NCBI RefSeq assembly: GCF_001544515.1
Contig: NZ_FCOL02000004.1
Span: forward strand, 209,983-273,982
Length of the DNA: 64,000 nt
Reading direction: 5' to 3'
From: Caballeronia terrestris
GTDB lineage: Bacteria; Pseudomonadota; Gammaproteobacteria; Burkholderiales; Burkholderiaceae
The notes under the pieces were generated by a model. That model was not told where the DNA came from, did no database searches, and saw only the letters and a list, made by a program, of their open reading frames with translations. The position numbers were made by a program, and so were the translations under genes. Position 1 is the first letter of the stretch. Each line of letters begins with the position of its first letter. Shown here one piece after another: positions 27,485 through 34,501 of this stretch.

Positions 27485-29224
27485 ATGATTCGCTCCAAAT
27501 ACTCTCTGCAGCTCGATTCCGTGATCTGCGCGCGATGCGGCGCAACGTCGAGAAGCGAGGACGATACCTGTCCTTTCTGCGGCGCCGATCGCGAAGGCGC
27601 GATCTTCACGTCCGATCGTCAGACACTCATCGAGGAACTGCCGCGCGCCGGCTGGCTGGTTACGCGGGTGCGCAAAAGCAGCCTCGTGTATCCGAGCCTG
27701 CGTGAGCAGGAGCAAGGCGCGCCCGAGCCTGTCGTCGAGCGGCGGCGCGTGACTGTGCGGATGATCGCGATGGGCGGCGTCGTCGTGGTGGGGCTGGGCG
27801 TCGGGTTGATGCTGCATTCCAATGTGCGTGCGCCAACGCAAGCGCCTGCTTTGACCGCGGCGCAAAGTGCGGGCGGATCGATTGCACCGGCGGGGCAAGC
27901 GCCTGACGCGGTCGCTGACGGGCGCGGGACGCCGCCGGGAACGCTTGTCGGTTCGTTGCCCGCGGCGAAATCGGCTGGCACGGCTGCGGCGGGTCAAGTC
28001 GCGGCGAGCGAGGCGAACGCGCAGGCGTCCCGTAGTGCGGTGGTTCAGGCGCAACCGTCGACGACGGTCGCGATGAATTCGCCGTCGGCCGCTGCCAAAG
28101 CTACGCCGTCGAGCGCGGCTTCGGCGCGCACCGCATCCGCTGCACCGACAAACCCGACCTCACCGGCTCGCACCGCCTCCGTGGACATTGCGCGGCAGTC
28201 CACTACATCGGCAAGCCCCGGCGCGCCCGCTCGCATCGCTTCCGCGGAAACCGCGCAGCAGCCTGCCACCCCGGTCAACCCTACTTCAGCGCGCACGGCG
28301 TCAGCAGACGCGGTGCAGCAGTCCGGTACCGCGGCGAGCCCGACCGCCCCCGCTCGCATTGCTTCCGCGGACGCCGTGCAGCAGTCCGTTAGTCGGGCAA
28401 GTCCCACCTCTTCGGCGCGCACAGATTTCGCGGACACCGTGCAGTCTGCGGCCTCAACCAGCCTGAGCGCTCCGGCGCGCACCGCTTCTGCAGACACCGC
28501 GCAGCAGACCGCCACCCCGGCAAGCCCGACCGCACCGGCTCGCACCACTTCTGCAGACACCGCGGAGCAGCCTGCCACCCCGGCAAGCCCGGTCGCTCCG
28601 GCTCGCACCGCTTCTGCGGACACCGTGCAGCAGCCCGCTCCCACGGCAAGCCCCACCGCCCCAGCGCGCACAGCCTCGGCGGACGTCGTTCAGCAGTCTG
28701 CACTCGCGGCGAGCCCCGCCGCCCCACCACGTACCGTCGCCAGCACCCAGCGCCACGCCGCCCCAACCCGCACGGCCTCCGACATCCGCCGCTCGCTCGC
28801 GTCCCGCGATCTCGCGAGCGCCCGCCGGCAGCTCCAGACCGTCCCCGCGAGCCAGCAAGACAGCGCGGAAATCCAGCGCCTCGCCGATCGCCTGACGCGT
28901 CTCGAAGGCCAACGCGATGCCGCCTTGCAGCGTGCGCGGACGTGCGCGGCGTCGAAGGCATCGACGTGTGTAGTCCGGAACGCGAACCGCGCGCTTGCCA
29001 TCGACGCACGCAATCCTCAAGCACTGGCGCTCCTGCTGCACGCGTCCACATGGCCGAAGACGAATCCGGCCGCGCCGCCGCCGAAGACGTACGTCGCAGC
29101 GGGTTCCCCGCCGAAGGCCATCGAACGCCCGCAAGGCGACGATGCCCAGCAAAAGCAGCCCAAGATCACGCTGTTCGGCTGGGGCGTCCCGACGGTATCG
29201 AAAGGTCGCGGCGACGCGCACTGA
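27485..29224 (+). CDS. Zinc-ribbon membrane protein with Ala/Pro/Ser/Thr repeats
   Basis: I do not recognise a named function. The 579-residue product has an N-terminal zinc ribbon (C15, C18, C29, C32), a cytoplasmic basic stretch, one membrane helix at about residues 93-110, then a long low-complexity region. Residues 227-413 are about nine imperfect 21-residue repeats of the form PARTASADTVQQPATPASPTA. A helical C-terminal part follows (430-530, DIRRSLASRDLASARRQL, RTCAASKASTCVVRNANRALAID), resembling a degenerate TPR. The likely topology is ribbon inside, repeats and helices in the periplasm. The ATG at 27485 precedes the ribbon directly; frame upstream is open but unsupported. Downstream lie decayed copies of its 3' end. 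Confidence 0.72.
   Translation: MIRSKYSLQLDSVICARCGATSRSEDDTCPFCGADREGAIFTSDRQTLIEELPRAGWLVTRVRKSSLVYPSLREQEQGAPEPVVERRRVTVRMIAMGGVVVVGLGVGLMLHSNVRAPTQAPALTAAQSAGGSIAPAGQAPDAVADGRGTPPGTLVGSLPAAKSAGTAAAGQVAASEANAQASRSAVVQAQPSTTVAMNSPSAAAKATPSSAASARTASAAPTNPTSPARTASVDIARQSTTSASPGAPARIASAETAQQPATPVNPTSARTASADAVQQSGTAASPTAPARIASADAVQQSVSRASPTSSARTDFADTVQSAASTSLSAPARTASADTAQQTATPASPTAPARTTSADTAEQPATPASPVAPARTASADTVQQPAPTASPTAPARTASADVVQQSALAASPAAPPRTVASTQRHAAPTRTASDIRRSLASRDLASARRQLQTVPASQQDSAEIQRLADRLTRLEGQRDAALQRARTCAASKASTCVVRNANRALAIDARNPQALALLLHASTWPKTNPAAPPPKTYVAAGSPPKAIERPQGDDAQQKQPKITLFGWGVPTVSKGRGDAH
28163..28723 (+). repeat. Tandem coding repeat of about 63 bp, nine units
   Basis: Inside the zinc-ribbon gene, about nine units of 60-63 bp are repeated in frame, coding PAR(T/I)ASAD(T/A)(V/A)QQ followed by a variable Pro/Ala/Ser/Thr run. 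Units differ at many positions, and one (near 28410-28470) is the most divergent. In-frame length changes of 3 bp between units show slippage or unequal exchange under selection for an open frame. Confidence 0.85.
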
Positions 29225-29315
29225 GCGCGTCGCGCGCGTAGCCGTCGAGCGCATTGGATCGATCCGCGCGGCCGTCACACACCAGCCGCGTCATTTTTCC
29301 TCGCACTCCGCGTTA

Positions 29316-29421
29316 GCGCATCGAGTGCGCCGCGGAGGCCGACGTCCCGAAGGCAGCCCAAGCACAGTTGTTCAACAAGGGCGTGCCGACGGTCTCGAAA
29401 GATCGCGGCGACGCTCATTGA
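29316..29421 (+). pseudogene. Decayed duplicate of the zinc-ribbon gene 3' end
   Basis: Translation from 29316 to the stop at 29419-29421 ends with QAQLFNKGVPTVSKDRGDAH, against PKITLFGWGVPTVSKGRGDAH at the end of the intact gene 197 bp upstream. There is no start codon, and an in-frame stop immediately precedes the fragment. The nucleotide resemblance continues past both stop codons for roughly 100 bp. The fragment therefore looks like a broken partial tandem duplicate rather than a gene. Confidence 0.7.
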
Positions 29422-29816
29422 GCGCGCCGGCCGCGCGTGGCCGTCGAGCACATCGGAGCGATCGCTAGCCGCCGGACACCGCTTGCGTCATGCATCCTCG
29501 CGCCACGCGTAAAACAAGTGGCGCGCATCCAAGGAGCCGACTACACCCAGACCAGGCAGTCCGCACACGTCGAGCGTCGCCGCGCTCCGTGCGGTGGCGC
29601 CCAAGCTGATCGCTCCAGCAGTGCGCAAACGTGCGCGGCCGCTGGGTCGCGGAAAGGATTGTGGCCACCAAGCGCATCGAAGCCATCTTCGCACCCCTCG
29701 CACACCACCGCCCCATCTTTCCTTTCAACCACCTTCCCCCCGGAATAACATCCCACGCGCAAACGTTTAGAGATGACGTAACCACTGTGGGCGCGCATGC
29801 GCCGGAGGTCGTCATC
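29422..29816. other. Gene-free stretch with remnants, upstream of lipoprotein gene
   Basis: Its first 100 bases continue the duplicated segment. Around 29615-29665 the sequence again faintly resembles part of the zinc-ribbon gene near 28930 (a shared GTGCGC..ACGTGCGCGGC block), but the match is too short to be sure. The last 60 bases carry a good ribosome site, CGGAGG, for the lipoprotein gene. No other gene is supported. Confidence 0.45.
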
Positions 29817-30908
29817 ATGAAATCAGGAGCGATGCGCGGAATTGCCTTTGCCGTCGTGTTGACCGCACTAACCGCATTGAGCCTCGCCTCGTGCGGCGGC
29901 TCGGACCATCCGATGGCCACGCAATTCAAATCGACGATCCTCGTCTCCGACGGCGCCGTCGCCGCGTCGCACACCGACGCGAATCTCAAAAACGCCTGGG
30001 GCGTCGCGTTCAACCCGAAGGGCTTCGTGTGGGTCGCCAACAACGCCACGCAGACGGCCACGCTCTACGACGGCAACGGCGTCGTGCAGTCGCTCGTGGT
30101 GAGCATCCCGGCGACGGCATCCGGCCCCGCCAGCCCGACCGGCATCGTCTTCAACGGCAGCACGACGGATTTCATCGCCTCGCAAGGGGGCAAATCAGGC
30201 GCTGCGGCGTTCATCTTCGCGGGCGAAGGCGGCTCGATCACGGCGTGGTCGCCGAGCGTCGATCTGACCCACGCGATCACGGTCTCCGATTCCAGCGCGT
30301 CCGGCGCCGTCTACAAAGGTCTTGCGATCGGCAGCGCGAACGGCGCCGCCCGCCTCTACGCGACTGACTTCCACAACCGCCGCATCGACGTCTTCGACAA
30401 CGCGTTCAACAAGATCGCGCTTCCGAACGCCTTCCAAGACCCGCAGATACCGGCGAACTTCGCGCCGTTCGGCATCCAGGCGATCGGCCCGAAGCTCTAC
30501 GTGACGTATGCGCAACAGGACAGCGACGCCCACGACGACGTCGCGGGCCCCGGCCTCGGCTTCGTCGACGTCTTCGATACGAGCGGCAACCTGCTGATGC
30601 GCCTCGAACACGCGACGCAGCTCAATGCGCCGTGGGGCGTCACGCAGGCGCCGGGCAACTTCGGCACGCTTTCCAACGACATCCTCGTCGGCAATTTCGG
30701 CGACGGCACGATCAACGCGTTCGATCCGTCGAGCGGCCAGTTCGCCGGCACGCTGCAGAATTCGAGCGGCGCGGCATTCGTGCAGCCCGGACTGTGGGGC
30801 ATCGCGTTCGGCAACGACCTCAACGCGCAGCCGTCGAACACGCTCTTCTTCGCCGCCGGTCCGAACGACGAAAAGGACGGCGTGTACGGGCGCATCGACA
30901 TGCAGTGA
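29817..30908 (+). CDS. TIGR03118-like exported lipoprotein
   Basis: A 363-residue protein with a lipoprotein signal: a hydrophobic stretch at residues 8-25 and lipobox LASC with Cys26. The mature part repeats beta-propeller-like strands (NLKNAWGVAFNPKGFVWVANNATQTATLYDGNG, ARLYATDFHNRRIDVFD, NDILVGNFGDGTINAFD), the pattern of the TIGR03118 family and distantly of NHL propellers. Function is unknown. The ATG at 29817 follows CGGAGG at the right distance; an upstream open frame adds no signal-like sequence. No operon partners. Confidence 0.8.
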   Translation: MKSGAMRGIAFAVVLTALTALSLASCGGSDHPMATQFKSTILVSDGAVAASHTDANLKNAWGVAFNPKGFVWVANNATQTATLYDGNGVVQSLVVSIPATASGPASPTGIVFNGSTTDFIASQGGKSGAAAFIFAGEGGSITAWSPSVDLTHAITVSDSSASGAVYKGLAIGSANGAARLYATDFHNRRIDVFDNAFNKIALPNAFQDPQIPANFAPFGIQAIGPKLYVTYAQQDSDAHDDVAGPGLGFVDVFDTSGNLLMRLEHATQLNAPWGVTQAPGNFGTLSNDILVGNFGDGTINAFDPSSGQFAGTLQNSSGAAFVQPGLWGIAFGNDLNAQPSNTLFFAAGPNDEKDGVYGRIDMQ

Positions 30909-31045
30909 CGCCGCTTTGCCTGGGCGCGCGGTCCGAGTAGCCGGAGCGCATCGCCGTGTGGCACGCCGCCCGCATGGCCGGGCGGCGCGTTTCTTCGCCG
31001 GAACGACGCATTGTTAAAATGCGCGCCTCACTTCCGGCGATTCCG

Positions 31046-31753
31046 ATGGATCTCGAACGCATTCTCTTTTCTCAAGGCTTCGGCTCGCGCCGCCAGTGCC
31101 GCGCGATCATCGCCGCCGGACGCGTGCGGATCGGCGGCGAAATCCTCACCGATCCGGCCGCCGGTTTCCCGCTGCTTTCACCGCTCGATTTCGAAGTCGA
31201 TGGCGAGAGCTGGCGGTATCGCGAAAAGGCGTATCTGGCGCTGAACAAGCCCGCGGGCTACGAGTGCTCGCGCGATCCGCAGCATCATTTAAGCGTGTTT
31301 CACCTGCTGCCGCCCCAATTGACGACGCGCGGTGTGCAGTGCGTCGGCCGGCTAGATCAGGACACGACCGGCCTTCTGCTCCTGTCCGATGACGGCGCGT
31401 TCGTCCACGCGTTCACGTCGCCGAAGAGGAAGGTGCCGAAGGTCTATCTCGCGACGACGCGTCATCCGATCGACGACGCGCAACTCGCCGCCCTGCGCGA
31501 CGGCGTGTTGCTGCACGGCGAATCGAAACCGAGCGCGGCGCTCGCGGCGCATCAGCGCGACGAGCGTCTGCTGGAACTGACCGTGCTCGAAGGCAAATAC
31601 CACCAGGTGAAGCGGATGGTCGCGGCAGCGGGGAATAGGGTGGAGAAGCTGCATCGCGAGCGCATTGGCGGATTCGAGCTGCCCGCGACGCTCACCGAAG
31701 GCCAGTGGTGCTGGCTCGACGAGGCGGAACTCGCGGCGCTGCGGCGGGAATAG
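31046..31753 (+). CDS. RsuA-family 16S rRNA pseudouridine synthase
   Basis: A 235-residue pseudouridine synthase. An S4-like RNA-binding domain fills residues 1-50 (LERILFSQGFGSRRQCRAIIAAGRVRI), and the catalytic domain has LNKPAGYECS and GRLDQDTTGLLLLS with catalytic Asp104. The family modifies U516 of 16S rRNA (RsuA) or similar sites in 23S. An ATG at 31019 is possible, but it overlaps a TAAAAT box that looks like the promoter -10, so 31046 is preferred. It stands alone. Confidence 0.88.
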   Translation: MDLERILFSQGFGSRRQCRAIIAAGRVRIGGEILTDPAAGFPLLSPLDFEVDGESWRYREKAYLALNKPAGYECSRDPQHHLSVFHLLPPQLTTRGVQCVGRLDQDTTGLLLLSDDGAFVHAFTSPKRKVPKVYLATTRHPIDDAQLAALRDGVLLHGESKPSAALAAHQRDERLLELTVLEGKYHQVKRMVAAAGNRVEKLHRERIGGFELPATLTEGQWCWLDEAELAALRRE

Positions 31754-31930
31754 TGTTGCTTTTGGTGCGTAACCAGACGGTTCGTGCCACGACTGAATAG
31801 AACGATCATGCAAATCGGTGAAAGCACCTACCGCCAAGCGTTGCAGCGCAGCATGCCTTATTGAAAGGTCACACTTATACTCGAATCACGGGTACTGAAA
31901 AACGAACTATCAAAAAAGCAGGAGGGCATC

Positions 31931-32107
31931 ATGGTCTCCCATTTGACCGTCGCGCTCGTGGCGTTCGTCGCGCTGAGTGCGGTATTGATCGGGGCGTTGG
32001 CTTTCACGATGCACAGGCGTCACAAGTACGAACCGAATCTGATCGGCGCGCTGATCGGCGCTTTGCTCTGCTTCGTGCTGCTCGAAACGATTCCGGCGCT
32101 GATCTAG
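31931..32107 (+). CDS. Small 58-residue membrane protein
   Basis: A short frame starting ATG at 31931 behind a strong AGGAGGG ribosome site. The product has two hydrophobic segments, residues 4-25 (VALVAFVALSAVLIGALAF) and about 38-56 (LIGALIGALLCFVLLETIPAL), separated by a basic loop (HRRHKYEPN). This suggests a two-helix hairpin in the inner membrane. It ends TAG, overlapping the stop of the convergent epimerase-like gene by 4 bp. I do not recognise a family. The ribosome site and membrane pattern favour a real gene. Confidence 0.65.
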   Translation: MVSHLTVALVAFVALSAVLIGALAFTMHRRHKYEPNLIGALIGALLCFVLLETIPALI

Positions 32108-33138
32108 CGGCGCAGGAAATCGTCGACGGTGGGATAGCGCAATTCATAACCGAGTTCGCGCTTGAGCCGCGTATTGGTCAGGCGCCGCGATTCCCGCATG
32201 AACGAGAGCGTAATCGGCTCCAGACGCGCCTCCGCTTCCTCCCGCGTGATGCGCGGCACGCGCGGCATGCCTTTCGCGTCGGCGACGCGGTCGAAGTACT
32301 CTCCCATCGGCAGATCAGTATCATCCGAAGCGTTGAGCGCGCGCTGCGGCTTCCCGCGAGAAAGCGCACGCACGAGGATGGCGGCGAGATCGTCGGCGTG
32401 AATGTGGTTCGTGAACACGTCTTCCTCGGCGACGAGCGCCGGCATGCCCCTTTCGATGCGCGCAAGCGGCAAGCGGTTGCCCGCATAGATTCCCGGAATC
32501 CGCACGATCGATATGCGCCACCCGCCGCGCACGGCCGCACGCCGCAGGTGCGCCTCGGCGCAAACCCGCCGCTTCGCGCGCGCGTTCTCGGGATGTACGG
32601 GCCGCGTTTCGTCGATGAGCGCGCCGCCGCAGTCCCCGTAGACACCCGTCGTGCTCGCGTAGACGAGGCGGATACGCGTGGTCGGAAAAGGTGCGTCGGG
32701 TACAATGGATGGCGTTTTGCGGGCGTTTGGCGGCTGCATCGCATTCGCGTGAAACCACGCGCGCCATGCGCGAAACGGCGCTGTTGCACTCGCCGCACCG
32801 CGCGCAACGCTGCGCTTTCGCGCGGACAATGCAGCGATCAGCGCCTGCGTGCGGCGGTCGGTGTCGCCATCCTTCTGTGGCGGTGCGAGATGCAGCACGG
32901 TCGTCGATAATCCGGCGAGGCGCGCGAGGCTGGCGCGGTCGTCGAGATCGCCGCATATCGGCGTCGTGCCCGCCGCGCGCAGTTCGGCAACACGTTCGCG
33001 ATGGCTCGTGAGCGCGATCACGCGGGGCGCCGCGGCGCGCGCCTTGAAGAGCGGCACGGCGCGCAGCCCGACATCGCCGCAGCCGACGACCAACACGCGC
33101 GCGCGGCGCAGGATTCGAGTGGCAATCATGTCGTGCAT
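32104..33138 (-). CDS. NAD-dependent epimerase/SDR-like protein
   Basis: A 344-residue atypical short-chain dehydrogenase. The N-terminal RVLVVGCGDVGLRAVPLFKAR is a Rossmann nucleotide-binding motif, and later come LVYASTTGVYGDCGGALIDE (the YASTTGVYG motif of epimerase-like proteins), IVRIPGIYAG and NHIHADDLAAI. It resembles the YeeZ-like extended SDR group, whose substrates are unknown. A basic insertion of about 45 residues (120-165) is unusual. The ATG at 33138 was chosen, with one at 33129 equally possible. Confidence 0.8.
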   Translation of the reverse strand: MHDMIATRILRRARVLVVGCGDVGLRAVPLFKARAAAPRVIALTSHRERVAELRAAGTTPICGDLDDRASLARLAGLSTTVLHLAPPQKDGDTDRRTQALIAALSARKRSVARGAASATAPFRAWRAWFHANAMQPPNARKTPSIVPDAPFPTTRIRLVYASTTGVYGDCGGALIDETRPVHPENARAKRRVCAEAHLRRAAVRGGWRISIVRIPGIYAGNRLPLARIERGMPALVAEEDVFTNHIHADDLAAILVRALSRGKPQRALNASDDTDLPMGEYFDRVADAKGMPRVPRITREEAEARLEPITLSFMRESRRLTNTRLKRELGYELRYPTVDDFLRR

Positions 33139-33199
33139 TGTAGCCGCGGCATGCCGCCTGTCATGAAGCAGGATTGAACACCCCAACTCATAACGATCT

Positions 33200-34231
33200 A
33201 TGGCTTTCAACGTAACGCTCCGGCAAAGCGGCCGGCAGTTTCAAGTGGAACCCGACGAAGCGGTGCTTATCGCCGCCCTCCGCCAGGGCATCGGCCTGCC
33301 GTACGGCTGCAAGAACGGCGCGTGCGGTTCGTGCAAGGGCACCATCGTGAGCGGCGAGGTCGAACAGGCGCCGCACTCGTCGTCGGCGTTGTCGAACGAT
33401 GAAAAGACGCGCGGCATGGCGCTTTTCTGCTGCGCGACCGCGCAAACCGATCTCGAAATCGACGTGCGCGAAGTCGCGGGCGTCGGCGACGTGCAGGTGA
33501 AGAAGCTGCCCTGCCGCGTCAACGCGCTCGAACGCAAGGCCGCCGACGTCGTCGAGCTGAAGCTGCAGTTGCCCGCCAACGAGCGGCTGCAATACCTCGC
33601 CGGCCAGTACATCGAGTTCATCCTGAAGGACGGCAAGCGTCGCAGCTATTCGATGGCGAGCCCGCCGCATCACGAAGGCCCGCTCGAGTTGCACATCCGT
33701 CACATGCCCGGCGGCACGTTCACCGACCACGTCTTCGGCGCGATGAAAGAGCGCGACATCCTGCGCTTCGAGGGCCCGCTCGGCACGTTCTTCCTGCGCG
33801 ACGACTCCGAGAAGCCGATCGTGCTGCTCGCGTCCGGCACGGGTTTCGCGCCGATCAAGGCGATCATCGAGCACGCGGTGTTCAAAAACCTGAACCGCCA
33901 GATGACGCTCTACTGGGGTGGCCGTCGCAAGCAGGACCTCTACATGATGGATCTCGCCGAGCAATGGGCGAAGGACGTGCCGAACTTCAAGTTCGTGCCG
34001 GTCCTCTCCGAACCCGACGCCACCGATGCCTGGACCGGCCGCACGGGCTTCGTTCATCGGGCTGTCATCGAGGATCTGCCGGACTTGAGCGCGTACCAGG
34101 TGTACGCGTGCGGCGCGCCGGTGATGGTCGAATCGGCGCAGCGCGATTTCACGAGTCATCATCGGCTGCCGGAGGAAGAGTTCTACGCGGATTCCTTCAC
34201 GAGCGCCGCCGATCTCGCGCATCCGGTCTGA
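33200..34231 (+). CDS. Ferredoxin-NAD(P)H reductase fusion (CDP-6-deoxyglucoseen reductase-like)
   Basis: A 343-residue electron-transfer protein. The N-terminal 2Fe-2S domain has C37, C42, C45 and C77 (CKNGACGSC and LFCC), then an FAD domain with RSYSMASPPH and an NAD domain with LLASGTGFAPIKAI and YACGAPVMV. This order is that of oxygenase reductases and of the enzymes annotated as CDP-6-deoxy-delta-3,4-glucoseen reductase in Burkholderiaceae. No oxygenase or deoxysugar gene is adjacent, so the acceptor is unknown. The sulfite reductase in this window lacks an obvious donor, but a link is only speculation. Confidence 0.88.
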   Translation: MAFNVTLRQSGRQFQVEPDEAVLIAALRQGIGLPYGCKNGACGSCKGTIVSGEVEQAPHSSSALSNDEKTRGMALFCCATAQTDLEIDVREVAGVGDVQVKKLPCRVNALERKAADVVELKLQLPANERLQYLAGQYIEFILKDGKRRSYSMASPPHHEGPLELHIRHMPGGTFTDHVFGAMKERDILRFEGPLGTFFLRDDSEKPIVLLASGTGFAPIKAIIEHAVFKNLNRQMTLYWGGRRKQDLYMMDLAEQWAKDVPNFKFVPVLSEPDATDAWTGRTGFVHRAVIEDLPDLSAYQVYACGAPVMVESAQRDFTSHHRLPEEEFYADSFTSAADLAHPV

Positions 34232-34241
34232 TCGCAGTAGA

Positions 34242-34268
34242 AACGCGCGGACAGAAAATCCGCGCGTT
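34242..34268 (+). other. GC-rich stem-loop after the reductase gene
   Basis: AACGCGCGGA pairs perfectly with TCCGCGCGTT around a seven-base loop, 11 bp after the stop codon. No T-run follows; the next bases begin the promoter of the leader upstream of argD. It may be a processing or weak termination structure that shields argD from readthrough. Confidence 0.5.
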
Positions 34269-34272
34269 AAGG

Positions 34273-34302
34273 TTTACACGCACAAACGTCGTATCGTATC
34301 CT
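34273..34302 (+). promoter_or_regulatory. Promoter of the argD leader
   Basis: TTTACA (34273-34278) and TATCCT (34297-34302) are 18 bp apart. The usual start site, six or seven bases past the -10 box, falls on A34309, the first base of the leader-peptide ATG. This is what makes the transcript look leaderless. Confidence 0.6.
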
Positions 34303-34308
34303 TCGCGA

Positions 34309-34362
34309 ATGATCATCGAAATCCAGACCAGCCTCCGACGTCGCCGCTCGCCGCTTCCCTAG
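34309..34362 (+). CDS. Candidate arginine-rich leader peptide of argD
   Basis: A 17-codon frame coding MIIEIQTSLRRRRSPLP, with four consecutive arginine codons (CGA CGT CGC CGC at 34336-34347). It has no ribosome site, but the predicted transcription start coincides with its ATG, so it could be translated from a leaderless mRNA. It is followed 58 bp later by an intrinsic terminator and then by argD. Runs of the end-product amino acid before a terminator are the mark of ribosome-mediated attenuation in the trp, his and leu operons. The pattern is seen; the role is inferred. Confidence 0.55.
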   Translation: MIIEIQTSLRRRRSPLP

Positions 34363-34420
34363 GGATGCCGCTGGCTCGTCACGGATTCGCGCTCATGTTC
34401 TGTTCGATGCGCACGAAAAG

Positions 34421-34450
34421 AAGCCACGGGACCCCGTGGCTTTTGTTTTT
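34421..34450 (+). terminator. Intrinsic terminator in the argD leader
   Basis: AAGCCACGG (34421-34429) pairs perfectly with CCGTGGCTT (34434-34442), followed by TTGTTTTTT. It lies before argD with no complete gene just upstream other than the 17-codon frame. It would therefore stop argD transcription unless prevented, as expected for an attenuator. Confidence 0.8.
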
Positions 34451-34501
34451 TCCGACGCCGTTTTTTCAACCATCCTTGTCGCTTTCGTGGAGCCCGCTGT
34501 C

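Noticed and set aside
28045..28671. 208-codon minus-strand frame with regular Val/Gly/Ala repeats
   Set aside because: Its periodicity is only the reverse reading of the 63-bp repeats of the zinc-ribbon gene, and it has no ribosome site.
28163..28723. Regular repeats considered as a CRISPR array
   Set aside because: Units are contiguous, in frame and coding with no constant repeat plus unique spacer pattern, and there are no cas genes.
27091..29816. Genomic island inserted at tRNA-Leu
   Set aside because: The genes after the tRNA look atypical, but no integrase, no repeat of the tRNA 3' end and no mobility gene is visible.
34242..34268. Strong terminator for the reductase gene
   Set aside because: The stem is perfect but no T-run follows, so it is listed only as a stem-loop.
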